Made by a program: the position numbers and the translations under genes
Assembly: GCA_022828595.1 (NCBI GenBank)
Contig: JAKGHH010000001.1
Span: forward strand, 137,969,017-138,033,016
DNA from: Nelumbo lutea
Lineage: Eukaryota; Streptophyta; Magnoliopsida; Proteales; Nelumbonaceae
Reading direction: 5' to 3'
DNA length: 64,000 nt
Shown here: positions 38,701-48,165 of the stretch, piece by piece
How positions within the stretch are numbered: the first letter of the stretch is position 1
Layout: every line of letters begins with the position of its first letter
The notes under the pieces: generated by a model
The model's input: only the letters and a program-made list of their open reading frames with translations
Database searches by the model: none
Told to the model about the DNA's origin: nothing

Positions 38701-41700
38701 TTGATCAAAAAAAAAGAATTCAGGAGCGGTAACAACTAGGCATACTGAGCTGGTGTGAGCCTACCGGCTGAAAATTGTGTTGTTCCAGATGCATCAGTCG
38801 TGGTGCAAGCTGCAATTTGGAAATGAGAACGGTCCTGAGCACCCGTATGGTGCTTTCAGTTGGTTCTTCCTTTCTCCCACCCATCTGGATAGCCATGAAG
38901 TTCGCAGCAGTGGTCCTTCATGTGGCCGGTCTTTTTACAGTGATCACACTTATATTTTGAGCGCAGGTTGCCACGGCTTCCATTTTTGGTAGAAAGATTG
39001 AAGGCCACAACTTCAGGTGGTATGGTACCCTGTTGGCAACTAATGCTTGGTGCTTCTCTCCTCAAGAACTTGCTAGCTTTCTAGTGTTGTGTCTGCATGG
39101 GAGACGCTTTCATGTAGATCACGAGCCAACGAGTTGAACAACCACGAGATGACCATGGAGTTACACTTCTCCCATGCCATCCCTTCCACTGTCGACAGGT
39201 TTGGTTTCCGAATTGATCCATCAATGAAGCCATATTTGTTTTTCGCTCGTAAAACATTCCTCATAGTTTGCTGCCACATGGAGTAGTTTTCTCTGGTGAA
39301 GGGACAAGAGACCAATACAGATCACGGATTGTCCGATGGATACAGGTAATAGGGAGAAGCTTGATCAATTTCTCCAACCATGACGGAACTTCAAATAATC
39401 TTGGAACAGGGGATCTCTGTGTAGTAATCTTGGAACAGAGGTTCGGAAATGGTGGAAGAAAGAAGAAAGATCGAAAATGGTTCGCAAAAACGAAAGAAAG
39501 AAGTAAGACGCAACCTGGTAATGGCTACCAGAATTGCAAGAAAAAGAAACGGAGAAAGAGTTCTTGGATCTGGCAGTCATGGCTCTAATGCCATGGAAAA
39601 CAGCAGAGACAGACAACGAAGAAAGTAATTCTTCTTGTATTTGAATATATAACACCATACATATTTATACTTGAGGAAGAGGAAACATGTGCGAAAAGCA
39701 AGTAGAAGACAAGTGGTTGCCTGGTTGCCACATCAGCTATTTCGATTACAACAAATTCACCGGTGAAGTTTTCACCGACTTACTCAATACTTCCAAACCG
39801 AGCCTTATAGATTATGCAAATGGTGTCTTAGAAGGCATTACATTATAATGCACCACCTTAGTGAAACTTAGTAGGATGTAGAATTGGACTTCAAATGATC
39901 AGTTTACAGGTGCTATCATTCCTATACATTCTTGTGGTAAATGTGTAAAGCCCATAAAACCATAAACCAGAAAATACAGAAAGTTCAAGCACCAAACCAT
40001 CCAAAATCTAGGAACTCCAACTACAAGGCTACTTTTCAGTCCAATCAAAATATTTGATCTTGAAGTAAAAAAGATATTTCTACAGGATTGAAAAAAAATA
40101 TATTAATAGAGATTCCAAAGCTAATGGCACATTAATACTTGCCTGTTCTGCTGTGATACCATTTTCAAAAGCGTTATATAAACTTTCTTTTGTTATTGCT
40201 CCAACTATAAGATTTGGAAGTTGATATTCAACCCTGTGTTTCTCACAACAGAATAACGAGGTCAGAAATGTAGTACAGATCATTAGGTAATATTCAATGA
40301 AATATGGTTTGCAGCACAGCTTCACTATAGATGGCATCTTGCTGTGTACAGGCACAGCACAGACTAAAGCATTACACGTCAATCAAGTTGCTAAATTTTA
40401 TGATTAGATCCTGGATTGGCTACAGCCCAATATACCAAGTAATGTAGTTTTGAGACTTGAAGGGCATACATTGACCATCCAACATAATAGAGAATGCCCA
40501 AACAGAAATACTGGTGGCTTGATTTTTCTGGACGGCTGACAAATTTGAACAAAATTAAGATTTTTGGAATAAATAAAGGATATTATAATAGCAATTAAGT
40601 TGGCCAATGGAGTTAAAAGCGTGTTGTATGGCCAAGGATTAATGTATTGGTATCGAGTATCGTATCGGACAACTTGGATACGAATACGCTTTGGAAACAC
40701 ATGGATATGTACGAAAAATATGGATACGCTAGGGTAACACAAATTTTATAATACATTAATAATATTAAATTTAAGGTCAAATAATCATAAATTATGTATA
40801 AATACATAGAAAATGTATATTTTAATGGTGTATATGAAAAAAAATATATTACAATTAATATAATATGATACATAGATTAGTAGATTTGATACATATCATA
40901 TGCAAATTCATAATTTTTAACTTTTAAAATTTCTAAGATACATTTCATATGCAAATTCATAATTTGTAACTTTTAAAATGATTATTCCTATAGTTTTCTA
41001 ATTAAAAATCTTTTTTCAATATAAATGTAGATTAGTAGATTTGATAGATTCTATTTAAGATTATATTCTTCAATATTTTGTGAACATTTTTTTATTTTCT
41101 AAATAATAAATATGATTTTATGTAATGTAAATTAATATCATGTGCAAATTTATAATTTTTTAGGACTAAAATAATTATTCTCTTATTAATATTATAATTT
41201 TATAAATTTTTTGAGATTCAAATAATATTTTGGTATAAATGTGGATTTGATATATTATTTATTTCTATTATTTTATAAAATACTGATTTTAAATATTACT
41301 TTTTTAATTTTTAGTTGGAGTTAACTGTAATATGTATTATTTATTTGAATTGCATTTAAGTAATAAAGAAATAAAAGCTATATTCATTTACTCATAAACA
41401 CAAAAGATGGAGTGGTGTAGTGGCTTACAGGCGTGAATGTTAAGCTCTCCCTTAACTCTTGATGCGGGTTCAAATCCTTGCGACTTTCATTTTTAGTAGA
41501 AAAGTATGTGCATGCGCATTCACGTCTCATGGGTGGTGTATCGTTCTATACCAGTCAGTATCGATATGTATCAGATGATACAGTGCAATACGGACTGATA
41601 ATACACCCGTATCAGCCCGATACGCACAACTAGCAGGATACATCTCTAGTCGTAGTGTATCCCATGCTGGACACTAATGATACCGATACGAAACGCCCTG

Positions 41701-42926
41701 TATCAGACGTATCATATTGATATTTCAATCCTTGGTTAGAGCTGGGGTTGGTACTAATAATGGTATTTAATCAGTGAAGAAAGGAAAATAGGAAATCAAT
41801 GCTACACGATGCCATCTATAAATTTGAAAAATCACCAAACAATTGGAAAGAAAAAGGCAATTTGGTGCATTAAAAAAGTAGGGCTCAATTCAATGTGGTT
41901 ATATGTTTATCCTGAGCAGTGAGTTAAAAGGCGCACCTAGGCACATTTTAGGGTAAACACCTCGCCTATGTCCTAGGCACAATACTTCCAAAAGGCGTGC
42001 ACCTGGTGTGCCTAGGTGCACCTTGCACTTCAACCCAGGTATGCACCTTTTGAAAATCTATGCACTTTTTTCTTCTTTCTTTTTTTTTTTTTGTGTGTGT
42101 TTAGAAGTTGGGTCGGGGCCTCCACCCTTGGACCCCAACCAAGTCCCTAGAGGTAAGCCTAAACAAGTCCATATCAGGGTCTTAAATTCTTAATCCCTAT
42201 AAACAAAGGTTTTATAAGTGTTGGAGCTTGTTTGGGCTCCTAGAATGAGGAATGCATAATGTTTGGACTTGTCTGGGCTTTGCCACAAGGGGCTTGGTAC
42301 AAAGGCAGCTCGTAGAATCATTAATGCATAATGTTTAACATCACATTAGCCATTTGAAATAATGTAATTGGCAAAAAAAAATAAAGAGATTAAGAGTTTA
42401 GATGCTTGAATATGTTTTATATGTTGCGGTTCATGTTATTTTTTAATTGTCATTTTAAATATGTTTTACATGTTATTTATGTATTTTAATTTGTGACAAT
42501 AGGTTTTTTGAAGCATTTTTTTTAAATTTAAGTCCATATTTTCAATGAATAATGTGTTTAATATTTTTAATATTTTGCATTTTCTTAAAGTTTTATGACT
42601 TTTTTTAAGCCTTGAAACAATTCGCCTTTGCCACAAAATGGCTCTTGTGCTTTTTTTGTGCCTTGTGCTTTTAAAACACTGAGTCTAAGATAGTTTTTTA
42701 AACTTTCTCATAAAGCCATTTAGCTCTAGTGATTATTTTGTCAAACCTAACAAAAAGATGCCCTTCCATAAAATTGAACCTTTTGGAAATAGAGAACGGA
42801 TCTGATCATTAGACTCCCAAAACAACAAAGTATAGCTTACCTTGAAAAAAGGCGCAAAATCTCACAATGTAGTTTAGATGATGAGTATGCATACATCCTA
42901 AAATTTGTTTCCACAACCACAAGTCC
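23657..42926 (-). CDS. TFB2: TFIIH core subunit TFB2 (p52/GTF2H4 family), C-terminal five exons; 5' part outside window
   Basis: The exons in transcript order are 42841-42926, 40143-40233, 24182-24262, 23891-23965 and 23657-23794. Joined they give 471 nt, one frame without stops, ending in TAG (156 residues). Key segments are [65 protein letters not shown] and [15 protein letters not shown]. They match in order my memory of the C-terminal third of plant and animal p52. In TFIIH, p52 holds the XPB-type helicase and its C-terminus binds the small TFB5/p8 subunit, serving transcription initiation and nucleotide-excision repair. The introns are 2607, 15880, 216 and 96 bp. The second starts GC (AG|GCAAGT) and contains nested transposons. 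All exons are intact, so the gene may work despite the load. Upstream exons were not found and should lie beyond 64000. Confidence 0.88.
23891..23965 (-). CDS. TFB2: TFB2 exon (fourth visible)
   Basis: 75 nt, 25 codons ([13 protein letters not shown] to DEFPSK). The acceptor is GAGCAG and the donor AAAG|GTAAAG. Confidence 0.88.
24182..24262 (-). CDS. TFB2: TFB2 exon (third visible)
   Basis: 81 nt, 27 codons in phase 0, from [13 protein letters not shown] to PENVTDQ. The acceptor is CCTGCAG and the donor CAG|GTGCCC. The frame stays open past the donor into the intron by chance, but the family sequence continues in the exon at 23965. Confidence 0.88.
24745..26265 (-). pseudogene. pol fragment of the outer copia
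   Basis: Protease is near 26240-25991 ([19 protein letters not shown]). The gag-pre-integrase has [13 protein letters not shown] and ICERAKR (25930-25700). Integrase core blocks include [17 protein letters not shown] and [20 protein letters not shown] (25650-25290). RT N-terminal sequence ends at about 24750 (ELHQLDV). Stops and shifts are present. Confidence 0.85.
26271..28188 (+). mobile_element. solo LTR of the copia-1 family
   Basis: 1918 bp, TGTTAGACAGTG...CATCCCTTCA, collinear with the LTRs at 12051-13846 and 19091-20853 but on the other strand. It is flanked by GATTG (26266-26270) and TATTG (28189-28193), a target duplication with one mismatch. No internal sequence is left, so LTR-LTR recombination probably removed it. 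Confidence 0.88.
27631..27638 (+). promoter_or_regulatory. TATA box of the solo LTR
   Basis: TATAAAAG in GGCTATAAAAGGATGAGG, about 560 bp before the LTR end, where the U3/R boundary is expected. It points against the TFB2 transcript. Confidence 0.5.
28229..29100 (-). pseudogene. inverted LINE segment: reverse transcriptase
   Basis: Encodes [18 protein letters not shown], then [21 protein letters not shown] and the catalytic-region variant FANDT (normally FADDT), then [11 protein letters not shown] stop follows [11 protein letters not shown]. The FADD to FAND change would remove one of the two catalytic Asp residues. Confidence 0.85.
29101..29640 (+). pseudogene. LINE forward segment before copia-2
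   Basis: Encodes [20 protein letters not shown] and then, after breaks, [17 protein letters not shown] and the ISSFLVPS end. The frame resumes at 37421 with [16 protein letters not shown]. Confidence 0.8.
29641..29970 (-). repeat. 3' LTR of copia-2
   Basis: 330 bp, nearly the same as 37099-37415. The minus strand starts TGTTGAAGATTAATTAG and a polypurine tract (TTGAGGGGGAG) precedes it at 29971-29981. Confidence 0.92.
30081..33300 (-). pseudogene. pol of copia-2: protease, integrase, RT, RNase H
   Basis: Protease is at about 33290-33050 ([10 protein letters not shown]). The gag-pre-integrase has [14 protein letters not shown]. Integrase is at 32750-31771 ([22 protein letters not shown]). 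RT is at 31536-30879 ([42 protein letters not shown]). RNase H is at 30698-30081 ([24 protein letters not shown]). Stops at 32761-ish, 32560 and several later points. Confidence 0.88.
33282..34414 (-). pseudogene. gag of copia-2
   Basis: ATG at 34412-34414. N-terminal gag sequence ([19 protein letters not shown]) breaks at about 34022 and resumes at 33938 ([12 protein letters not shown]). The knuckle reads [14 protein letters not shown], so the second Cys of CX2CX4HX4C is replaced by Tyr. The mini-gypsy lies just upstream, in the leader. Confidence 0.85.
34498..34996 (-). repeat. 3' LTR of the mini-gypsy
   Basis: Collinear with 36186-36695. On the minus strand it begins TATTGTGGATGC and ends CCCTTAACA. 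It carries several copies of an AAACTTTCTAAAAA-like word. Confidence 0.88.
34960..35200 (-). pseudogene. chromodomain-like C-terminus of the mini-gypsy
   Basis: The minus strand encodes [15 protein letters not shown] and [17 protein letters not shown], the form of the chromodomain tail that ends integrase in plant chromoviruses (compare VVWSGLPLEDATWE at about 57085-57125 in this window). It lies about 60-100 bp after the gag knuckle, so the pol deletion joins gag nearly directly to the chromodomain. Confidence 0.75.
35220..36165 (-). pseudogene. gag of the mini-gypsy
   Basis: Begins MGDFEQL-like near 36160. The central gag block is at 35871-35605 ([37 protein letters not shown]). The Ser/Pro linker is at 35533-35318. 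The zinc knuckle [14 protein letters not shown] is at about 35300-35260. A stop lies in the linker to the knuckle (near 35316) and frame breaks occur near 35600 and 35900. Confidence 0.8.
36186..36695 (-). repeat. 5' LTR of the mini-gypsy
   Basis: 510 bp. The minus strand continues into the primer site at about 36168-36185. Confidence 0.88.
37099..37415 (-). repeat. 5' LTR of copia-2
   Basis: 317 bp. It is followed on the minus strand by TGGTATCAGAGCATCG (about 37083-37098), an initiator tRNA-Met primer site. Confidence 0.92.
37421..38714 (+). pseudogene. LINE forward segment after copia-2: zinc-binding region, RNase H, A tail
   Basis: [18 protein letters not shown] (about 37660-37720) marks the zf-RVT region. 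RNase H runs 38168-38602 with [16 protein letters not shown], then after a frameshift near 38325 [13 protein letters not shown] and [18 protein letters not shown], ending TAA at 38600-38602. An A-run ends the insertion at 38714. Confidence 0.85.
38732..39330 (-). pseudogene. gag of the outer copia
   Basis: The N-terminal gag block (39073-39315) has [20 protein letters not shown] and [12 protein letters not shown]. The zinc knuckle [14 protein letters not shown] is encoded at about 38940-38900. A frame break lies between the two blocks near 39070. Confidence 0.85.
39592..39753 (-). repeat. probable short 5' LTR of the outer copia
   Basis: On the minus strand it runs TGTTGTAATCG...GTTTTCCA and is followed by TGGCATTAGAGCC, a primer site like that of initiator tRNA-Met. 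A GTATAAATATG TATA-like box falls near 39660-39672. There is no second LTR to compare, so the outer boundary is tentative. Confidence 0.55.
39754..40142. other. TFB2 intron sequence, no further feature seen
   Basis: Non-repetitive AT-rich DNA between the outer copia LTR and the exon at 40143. Confidence 0.4.
40143..40233 (-). CDS. TFB2: TFB2 exon (second visible), GC donor
   Basis: 91 nt, acceptor CACAG. It encodes the end of the split Arg, then [20 protein letters not shown] through GITAEQ. The donor is AACAG|GCAAGT, which fits the strong consensus of GC-AG introns. Confidence 0.88.
40632..41733. repeat. GATAC-rich repeat with inverted ends, copy 1
   Basis: Begins CCAAGGATTAATGTATTGG and ends with the inverse form CAATCCTTGG. 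Both ends are dense in GTATC/GATAC words (TATCGTATCGG, TGATACCGATACG). The core is over 80% AT by eye. A tRNA-like stretch lies at 41406-41490. A related copy lies in reverse orientation at 49750-50710. It has no protein, and its class is unknown. Confidence 0.55.
41406..41490 (+). other. tRNA-like sequence (SINE head or tRNA pseudogene)
   Basis: GTGGTGTAGTGGCTTACAGG resembles an A box and GGGTTCAAATCCTTG fits a B box about 50 bp later, as in Pol III internal promoters. No full cloverleaf can be drawn with confidence. Confidence 0.4.
41920..42690. repeat. CCTAGGCAC-rich unclassified repeat
   Basis: Starts with many GGCGCACCTAGGCAC, GTGCCTAGGTGCAC and GGCGTGCAC words (41925-42060) and ends with CTTTGCC and GTGCCTTGTGC words (42620-42665). 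The two ends are partly complementary and the middle is T-rich. A similar CCTAGGCGTCGCCTTGACA scrap lies at 24738-24756. Confidence 0.4.
42841..42926 (-). CDS. TFB2: TFB2 exon (first visible)
   Basis: 86 nt, acceptor CACATAG and donor CAAG|GTAAGC on the minus strand. It encodes 28 codons ([15 protein letters not shown] and on) plus two bases (AG) that join the next exon's G to make Arg. Confidence 0.88.
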
Positions 42927-43338
42927 CTATGTGAACAAAAAATATATGGGTACAGTATTACCAAGCAATACATTATTCAATTTCTAAAAAAGCTGATGCT
43001 GCAAAAATATAGCAACTTAATACGAGAACAAAGGGAAAAATATGAATATTTAAGTCTTGAAGGATGGGATGTATTCAAGGCAAAATTGAGATAAAGTCAT
43101 CCTCTACCAGAATTGTGCTACATAGAGCATACATAGAAAGCATTGAAGATCAGCATTTTGGAATATCTTGCAAGCTCATTTGGAAGACAGGGAATTGATC
43201 CTACTCAAAATCCAAATTAAACCTAAGGAACTTATTGTATGGGGGGGGGGGTGTAGTTGACATTTAACAACCTAGAGAACTCTATAGATTAGACTATCAG
43301 TATATGGCAATGAAGACATCTTCTGCCCAAGTGGTCTC
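42927..43338. other. TFB2 intron upstream of the first visible exon
   Basis: No exon or element found. It contains a run of ten G at about 43242-43251. Confidence 0.35.
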
Positions 43339-43582
43339 TGTTTTGGAATGGTAGAATACTGATGTATTTCATTCTATTGCCAATCGGCATATTTATACAA
43401 TAAGCTGCTGCAATAAATAGAAAGAAGAAAAAAATAGAAAGAAAAGAAAATAAAAAGTACAAGAATGGAAAGAAAGAAAACTTTCTAAATCAATCCTTCC
43501 ACAATCCTAGGAATATGTATAATTCTATTTTTACACAACTACTAAATATAGATCTGCACCAGTAACCCCACGTTTTCCAACA
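43339..43582 (-). repeat. 3' LTR of copia-3
   Basis: TGTTGGAAAACG...CCAAAACA on the minus strand. Shorter than the 5' LTR by about 40 bp in a GAAA-rich stretch. The polypurine tract CTTGAGGGGGAG abuts at 43583-43594. Confidence 0.92.
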
Positions 43583-43589
43583 CTCCCCC

Positions 43590-46500
43590 TCAAGCTGGTG
43601 AATAGAGATCCTCCATTCCCAGCTTGGCTATAATTCTTCGAAAGTCTGTACTATTGAGCCCTTTAGTAAGTACATCGGACAGTTGTCCTTTTGTAGACAC
43701 ATAGGGAGTGCAAATCAATTTGCTGTCCAGTTTCTCTTTTATAAAGTATCGGTCAACTTCGATGTGCTTCGTCTTGTCATGTTGAACAGGATTGTGAGCA
43801 ATATTGATGGATGACTTGTTATCACAATATAGTTTCATAGGCTCTTCTCGTGGAATCTTCAGGTCTTCTAAAATTATCTTCAACCAGAGTAATTTACACA
43901 CTTCTTGTGCCATAACCCTGAATTCTGCCTCTACACTTGACTGAGTTTTGCTTCTTACTCCTCCAAGTGACTAAGTTTCCTCCCAAGAAGGTACAGTAAC
44001 CGGAACTGGACCGTCTATCTACTGGACATCCTGCATAATCGGCATCTGTATATGCTTCAAGAGCCAGTCCCCCATTTCTTCTGAATAAAATTCCTTTTCC
44101 TGGATTGGCTTTCAAATAGTGCAGAATTCGATGAGCAGCCTGCAGATGAACTTCTTTAGGATTATGCATAAACTGACTTATTACACTTACAACGTATGCA
44201 ATATCTGGCCGTTTATGTGCAAGATAAATGAGTTTTCCAACAAGTCTTTGGAACATCTCCTTGTCTACACTTGCAATCTCGCTAGCTTCTCCAAATTTAT
44301 GATTGGGATCTATAGGCGTGGAAGCTGGTTTACATGCCATATTTCCTATTTCTCTCAAAAGATCAACAACATACTTTTGTTGAGAGATAAAGATGCCTTG
44401 TTTAGAATGTGCAACTTCAATTCCAAGAAAATACTTTAGTCTCCCCAAGTCTTTTATCTCAAATTCTCTGGAAATACAGTTTTTCAATGCTTCCTTCTCC
44501 TTTTTATCATTCCCAGTCACGATTATACTGTCCACATAGACTAATAGTGCAGTAACTCCCCCTGAGGTTGTGTTTGATAAACAATGTGTGGTCACCTTGA
44601 CTTTGCTTGTAACCTGTACTAAGCATCACCTTTGTAAACCTTCCAAACCATGCTCTCCGAGATTGTTTGAGGTCGTATAGTGCTTTCTTCAACCTACAAA
44701 CTTTGTTCCCCTAAATGCCTTCTCCAAAACCCAGTGGAATGTCCATGTATATCTCCTCTTCTAGATCACTATGGAGAAATGCATTCTTTACATCAAACTG
44801 TTGCAAATCCCAATTATAGTTAGCAGCCAAAGACAGCAACACCCTTACTGTATTCATTTTAGCTACTGGGGCAAAAGTTTCCTAATAATCTACACCATAA
44901 GGCTGTGTATATCCCTTGGCTACCAGTCGTGCTTTGTACCTTTCTAACGACCCATCAGATTTGTACTTATTGTGAACACCCATTTACAACCTACAGTCTT
45001 CTTGTTTCTTGGTAGATCCACAACTTCCCATGTGTTGTTCTTTTCTAGTGCCTCCATTTCCACTCTCATGGCTTTTCTCCACTCCTTATTAGAAAGTGCC
45101 TCGGCTAGAGTATTAGGAATGGAATGGTGTTAAGACTGGCTAGAAAACTTTTACGGGATTTAGAGAATCTTTGGAACGACACAGATTTGGCTAAAGGGTA
45201 TAATGGGCGTTTGGTACATTCTCTGGTTCCTTTTCTCAATGCAATAGGTAGGTCATACTCAGACTGTGAAGGTGCAGGTTCAGGTTCTGCATATCCCTTA
45301 GTTCCAGGATTAGGAGTTGAATCTTGGACTTGCACAAGTTGAGGATCTGGATTTCTTCTCCTAGAATAAACCTACACATATCTCACATCATCATGCACAT
45401 CATTGATGGGGTTAACAGTGTCTGAATTTGGTTCAATGGTCGGGTTGTTTGACTCTTGTTGAGAATCAGGAATGTGGGGCTCAGAGGATTGTGACTCAGA
45501 AGGATGTGATTCTTGACAGTTGAATGACTGTGAGGAGGGTAATACATCTAAGGAGAGTAGATCTGAGGCCTTATCTTCCATTAATGAGGGCTCCCCCTGA
45601 AGATAAGGTTGAGTGAAAAAGGATTGTCCCTCCTCAAATGTGACATCAATGGAGGTGTAGAATTTTCTGGTGGCTGGATAATAACATTTGTAACCTTTCT
45701 GAGTTGAGGAATATCCCAAGAAGACACACTTGATTGCTCGTGGATCCAATTTTCCCTTATTATGGACATGAACAAAGGCAGTGCAGCCAAAAATTCTTGG
45801 TGTGAGATTATTTGAGGTTCGAATATCAAGGTAGAATTCAGAAAGGACTTGTATTGGGCTTCGGTTGTCAAGAACTTTAGATGGTAGTCTATTTATGGTG
45901 TATGCAGCAGTAAGGACAGCTTCCCCCCAATATTGTTTTGGCACCCGGTTTGGAAAGAGAAAGGCTCGAGTGGTTTGCAAAAGATGGCCATTTTTTCTCT
46001 TAGCTATCCCATTCTGTTGGGGAGTGTTAACATAGGATGATTCATGCACAATGCCTTCTTTCTGAAAAAAATGGAGACAAATTCTGATTAAAATAATTTG
46101 TAGCATTATCAGATCGAAACCTTTTAATTCTCACACCAAACTGAGTTTGGACCATGTTATGAAAGTTGGGAAGAATGGTACCCACATCAGATTTAGACTT
46201 AAGAAGAAAGATCCATGTGACCCTAGTGCAATCGTCAATAAAGGTGGCAAACCATCTAGAACCAATAATGTTGGGAATTTGATAAGGGTCCCATATATCC
46301 GAATGAATCAAATAAAAAGGAGTTGAAGATCTTTTATTGCTGATTGAGAAAGAAACCCTTTTGTGCTTAGCAAGTTCACGAACATCACAATGAAAGGTTT
46401 CAACATCAATTCCTTTAAACGAGGAAGGAAGCATTGTTTTTAAAACAGGAAATAAAGGATGACTAAAACGGAAGTGATGACGCCAAATTAAATCTTTATT

Positions 46501-46990
46501 GGAGGTAGATAAGAATGACTCGTGTGTGACATGCATAACAGTGTGATATGGTTTGCTGGTTGCTTCAAGGTAGTAGAGTCCATCCCTTTCCTTAGCAAGT
46601 CCAATCTTCTTCCTGGAACCTGATCCTGAAATACACAGTAAGAAAGAAAGAACACAACATTACAGTTCACATCCTGGGTGAGTTTATGTATAGAGATAAG
46701 GCTAGTGGATAACTTAGGAACATGAAGAACATTTTTAAGCAATAGGGATGGAGTAATTTGAATATTCCCAATCCCTGCCACTGTGGTGAAAGAACCATCA
46801 GCAACAGAAATTTTTCTATTACTAGGACAGGGTGTATAGGTGAGAAAATGTAGTGAAGAGGGTGTCATGTGGTCAGTAGCTCCAGAATCAAAAATCCATG
46901 GAAAAACACTAGCCGAGGCATGTAATCCTAGAGATAAAGACTCACCTGAGAGAGCAAGGGAGGTAGAACCACTTCCTGGTTTCAAGGATT
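43590..46990 (-). pseudogene. pol of copia-3: protease, integrase, RT, RNase H
   Basis: Protease is at 46985-46600 (DSGATDHMTPSSL, LLKNVLHVPKL). Gag-pre-integrase and the integrase core are at 46536-45372 (IHSDIWDPYQIPN, FIDDCTRVTWIF, RSDNATNYFN, TPQQNGIAKRKN). RT is at about 45100-44450 (YDLKQSRRAWFGRF). The catalytic tetrad now reads YVDS instead of YVDD (44550). RNase H is at 44340-43590 (LVGKLIYLAHKRPDIAY, LYCDNKSSINIAHN). Frame breaks lie near 46060, 44600 and 43910. Confidence 0.88.
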
Positions 46991-47149
46991 TCAGGAGCTC
47001 CTTAGCCTTTCAATTTCTTCAACAGTAAATGGTCCCTGACTTGAGTGTTCTTGCTGCGGGGTTGTGGAGACATTATGGGCTGTGGAACTCCTTTTGAAAC
47101 TCCTCGATTTCCCCATTCCTTGCTGGATGTGGGAGGTTTCCCATGAAGT

Positions 47150-47974
47150 TTCCAGCACCAATCTTTTGTGTGTCTGGGCTTCTTGCAACAGGTGCACTAG
47201 AGGTTATCGTTAGAGTCACGGGTAGTTGTATCACGAGCCAAGTTGTGATTGTTCTCACCCTTTGAACCACTGTAACTTCCTCCCCTTGCCACCATGGCTG
47301 AGTCTTCAGGATCTTTAGGCTCAAGCATGATTCCACGACGGCTTTCCTCAGCTCTGACAAGGGCTATGACTTCATTCAATGGAGGCACTTCTTCTTTGCC
47401 AAGAATTTGTATTCGGACCTGATCAAATTCAGCATTCAGTCCGACCAAAAAATCATACACCCTATCTCTTTCAATAAAATTCTTCAAGATCACAACATCA
47501 TCAGGGCACTTTGTCTCAAGAACCCGATAATGATCAAGCTCATGCCATAAAATTTGCAACAAATTTGCATATTCTGTAACACTTCTGCTCCCTTGTTTGG
47601 CCGCCACTGTCTTCACTTTGACCCCATAGACACGAGCAACGTCATGGGCTTTGGAATAGGTTTGTCAGACAGCATCCCAAATAGCCTTTGCAGAGGGAAG
47701 AAACATATAAGTATCACTAATCTCGGGTGTCATTGAACTCCACAACCATGACATAATCATTGAGTCCTCTTCGTCCCAAGCATCAAAATTTGGCTCGCCC
47801 AACTTTGGCCCTGTTCCTCAAATAGGTACGCACTAGTTGTGACCACTTCAAGTAGTTCTGGCCATTCAGTCTATATGTTGTCTGAATATTCTGCAAATCA
47901 CCAGTGTGAGGATGAGAATTTGTTGCTCCTTCATCAGTTTGGACAGGAGCACTTGTTGCAGTCATGTCGGACAT
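47150..47974 (-). pseudogene. gag of copia-3
   Basis: ATG at 47972-47974 (MSDMTATSAPVQ). LNGQNYLKWSQLVRTYL breaks by frameshift near 47820. The second block (47616-47197) has LWHELDHYR, FLVGLNAEFDQVRIQILG and ESRRGIML. A knuckle remnant lies near 47190-47150. Confidence 0.85.
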
Positions 47975-48165
47975 TGTTAATGGAGGAAAAATAAGGCCAA
48001 CAGGAAAGGAGAATAAAGGAGGGAAGAATTGGTCGGAATAAAGGAGAATAAAGGAACACTTCTGGTTACAAACCAACACTGAAGGCCATAAGAGAAAAAC
48101 ACGAAAAACTGGCAATGAAGGCCGAACAAAATCTCAAGGTTGACAAACCTAGAGCTCTAATACCA

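Larger units (their letters stand above)
28229..38714 (+). mobile_element. L1-type LINE with inverted 5' segment, split by copia-2
   Basis: Flanked by a 17-bp target duplication, AGAATTCAAGAGCGGTA (28212-28228) and AGAATTCAGGAGCGGTA (38715-38731), with one mismatch. The 5' part (28229 to about 29100) is in minus orientation and encodes RT. The rest (about 29100-29640 and 37421-38714) is in plus orientation and encodes the end of RT, the zinc-binding region and RNase H, then a short A tail. The inverted outer end (near 28370, LVSWKRN) is next in LINE order to the start of the plus part ([13 protein letters not shown]), as expected from twin priming. Confidence 0.85.
24745..39753 (-). mobile_element. 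outer old copia in the TFB2 intron, interrupted and lacking its 3' end
   Basis: Surviving pieces are 24745-26270 (RT start, integrase, gag-pre-integrase, protease) and 38732-39753 (gag, primer site, 5' LTR), with a 23-bp piece at 28189-28211. Read on the minus strand, the gag C-terminal linker continues through 38732, then 28211-28189, then 26270 into protease in one sense, which shows these were contiguous before the solo LTR and the LINE inserted. The RT second half, RNase H and 3' LTR are missing to the left of 24745. Confidence 0.82.
24263..40142 (-). other. 15.9-kb GC-AG intron of TFB2 filled with nested retrotransposons
   Basis: Bounded by the donor GC at 40141-40142 and the acceptor AG at 24263-24264 (minus strand). 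The old copia, solo LTR, LINE, copia-2 and mini-gypsy make up about 15 kb of it. Without these about 0.9 kb remains. Confidence 0.85.

Noticed and set aside
40080..40382. 100-codon frame around the exon at 40143-40233 as a free-standing gene
   Set aside because: Only its middle matches p52. The ends cross a good acceptor and a GC donor, so the rest is intron.
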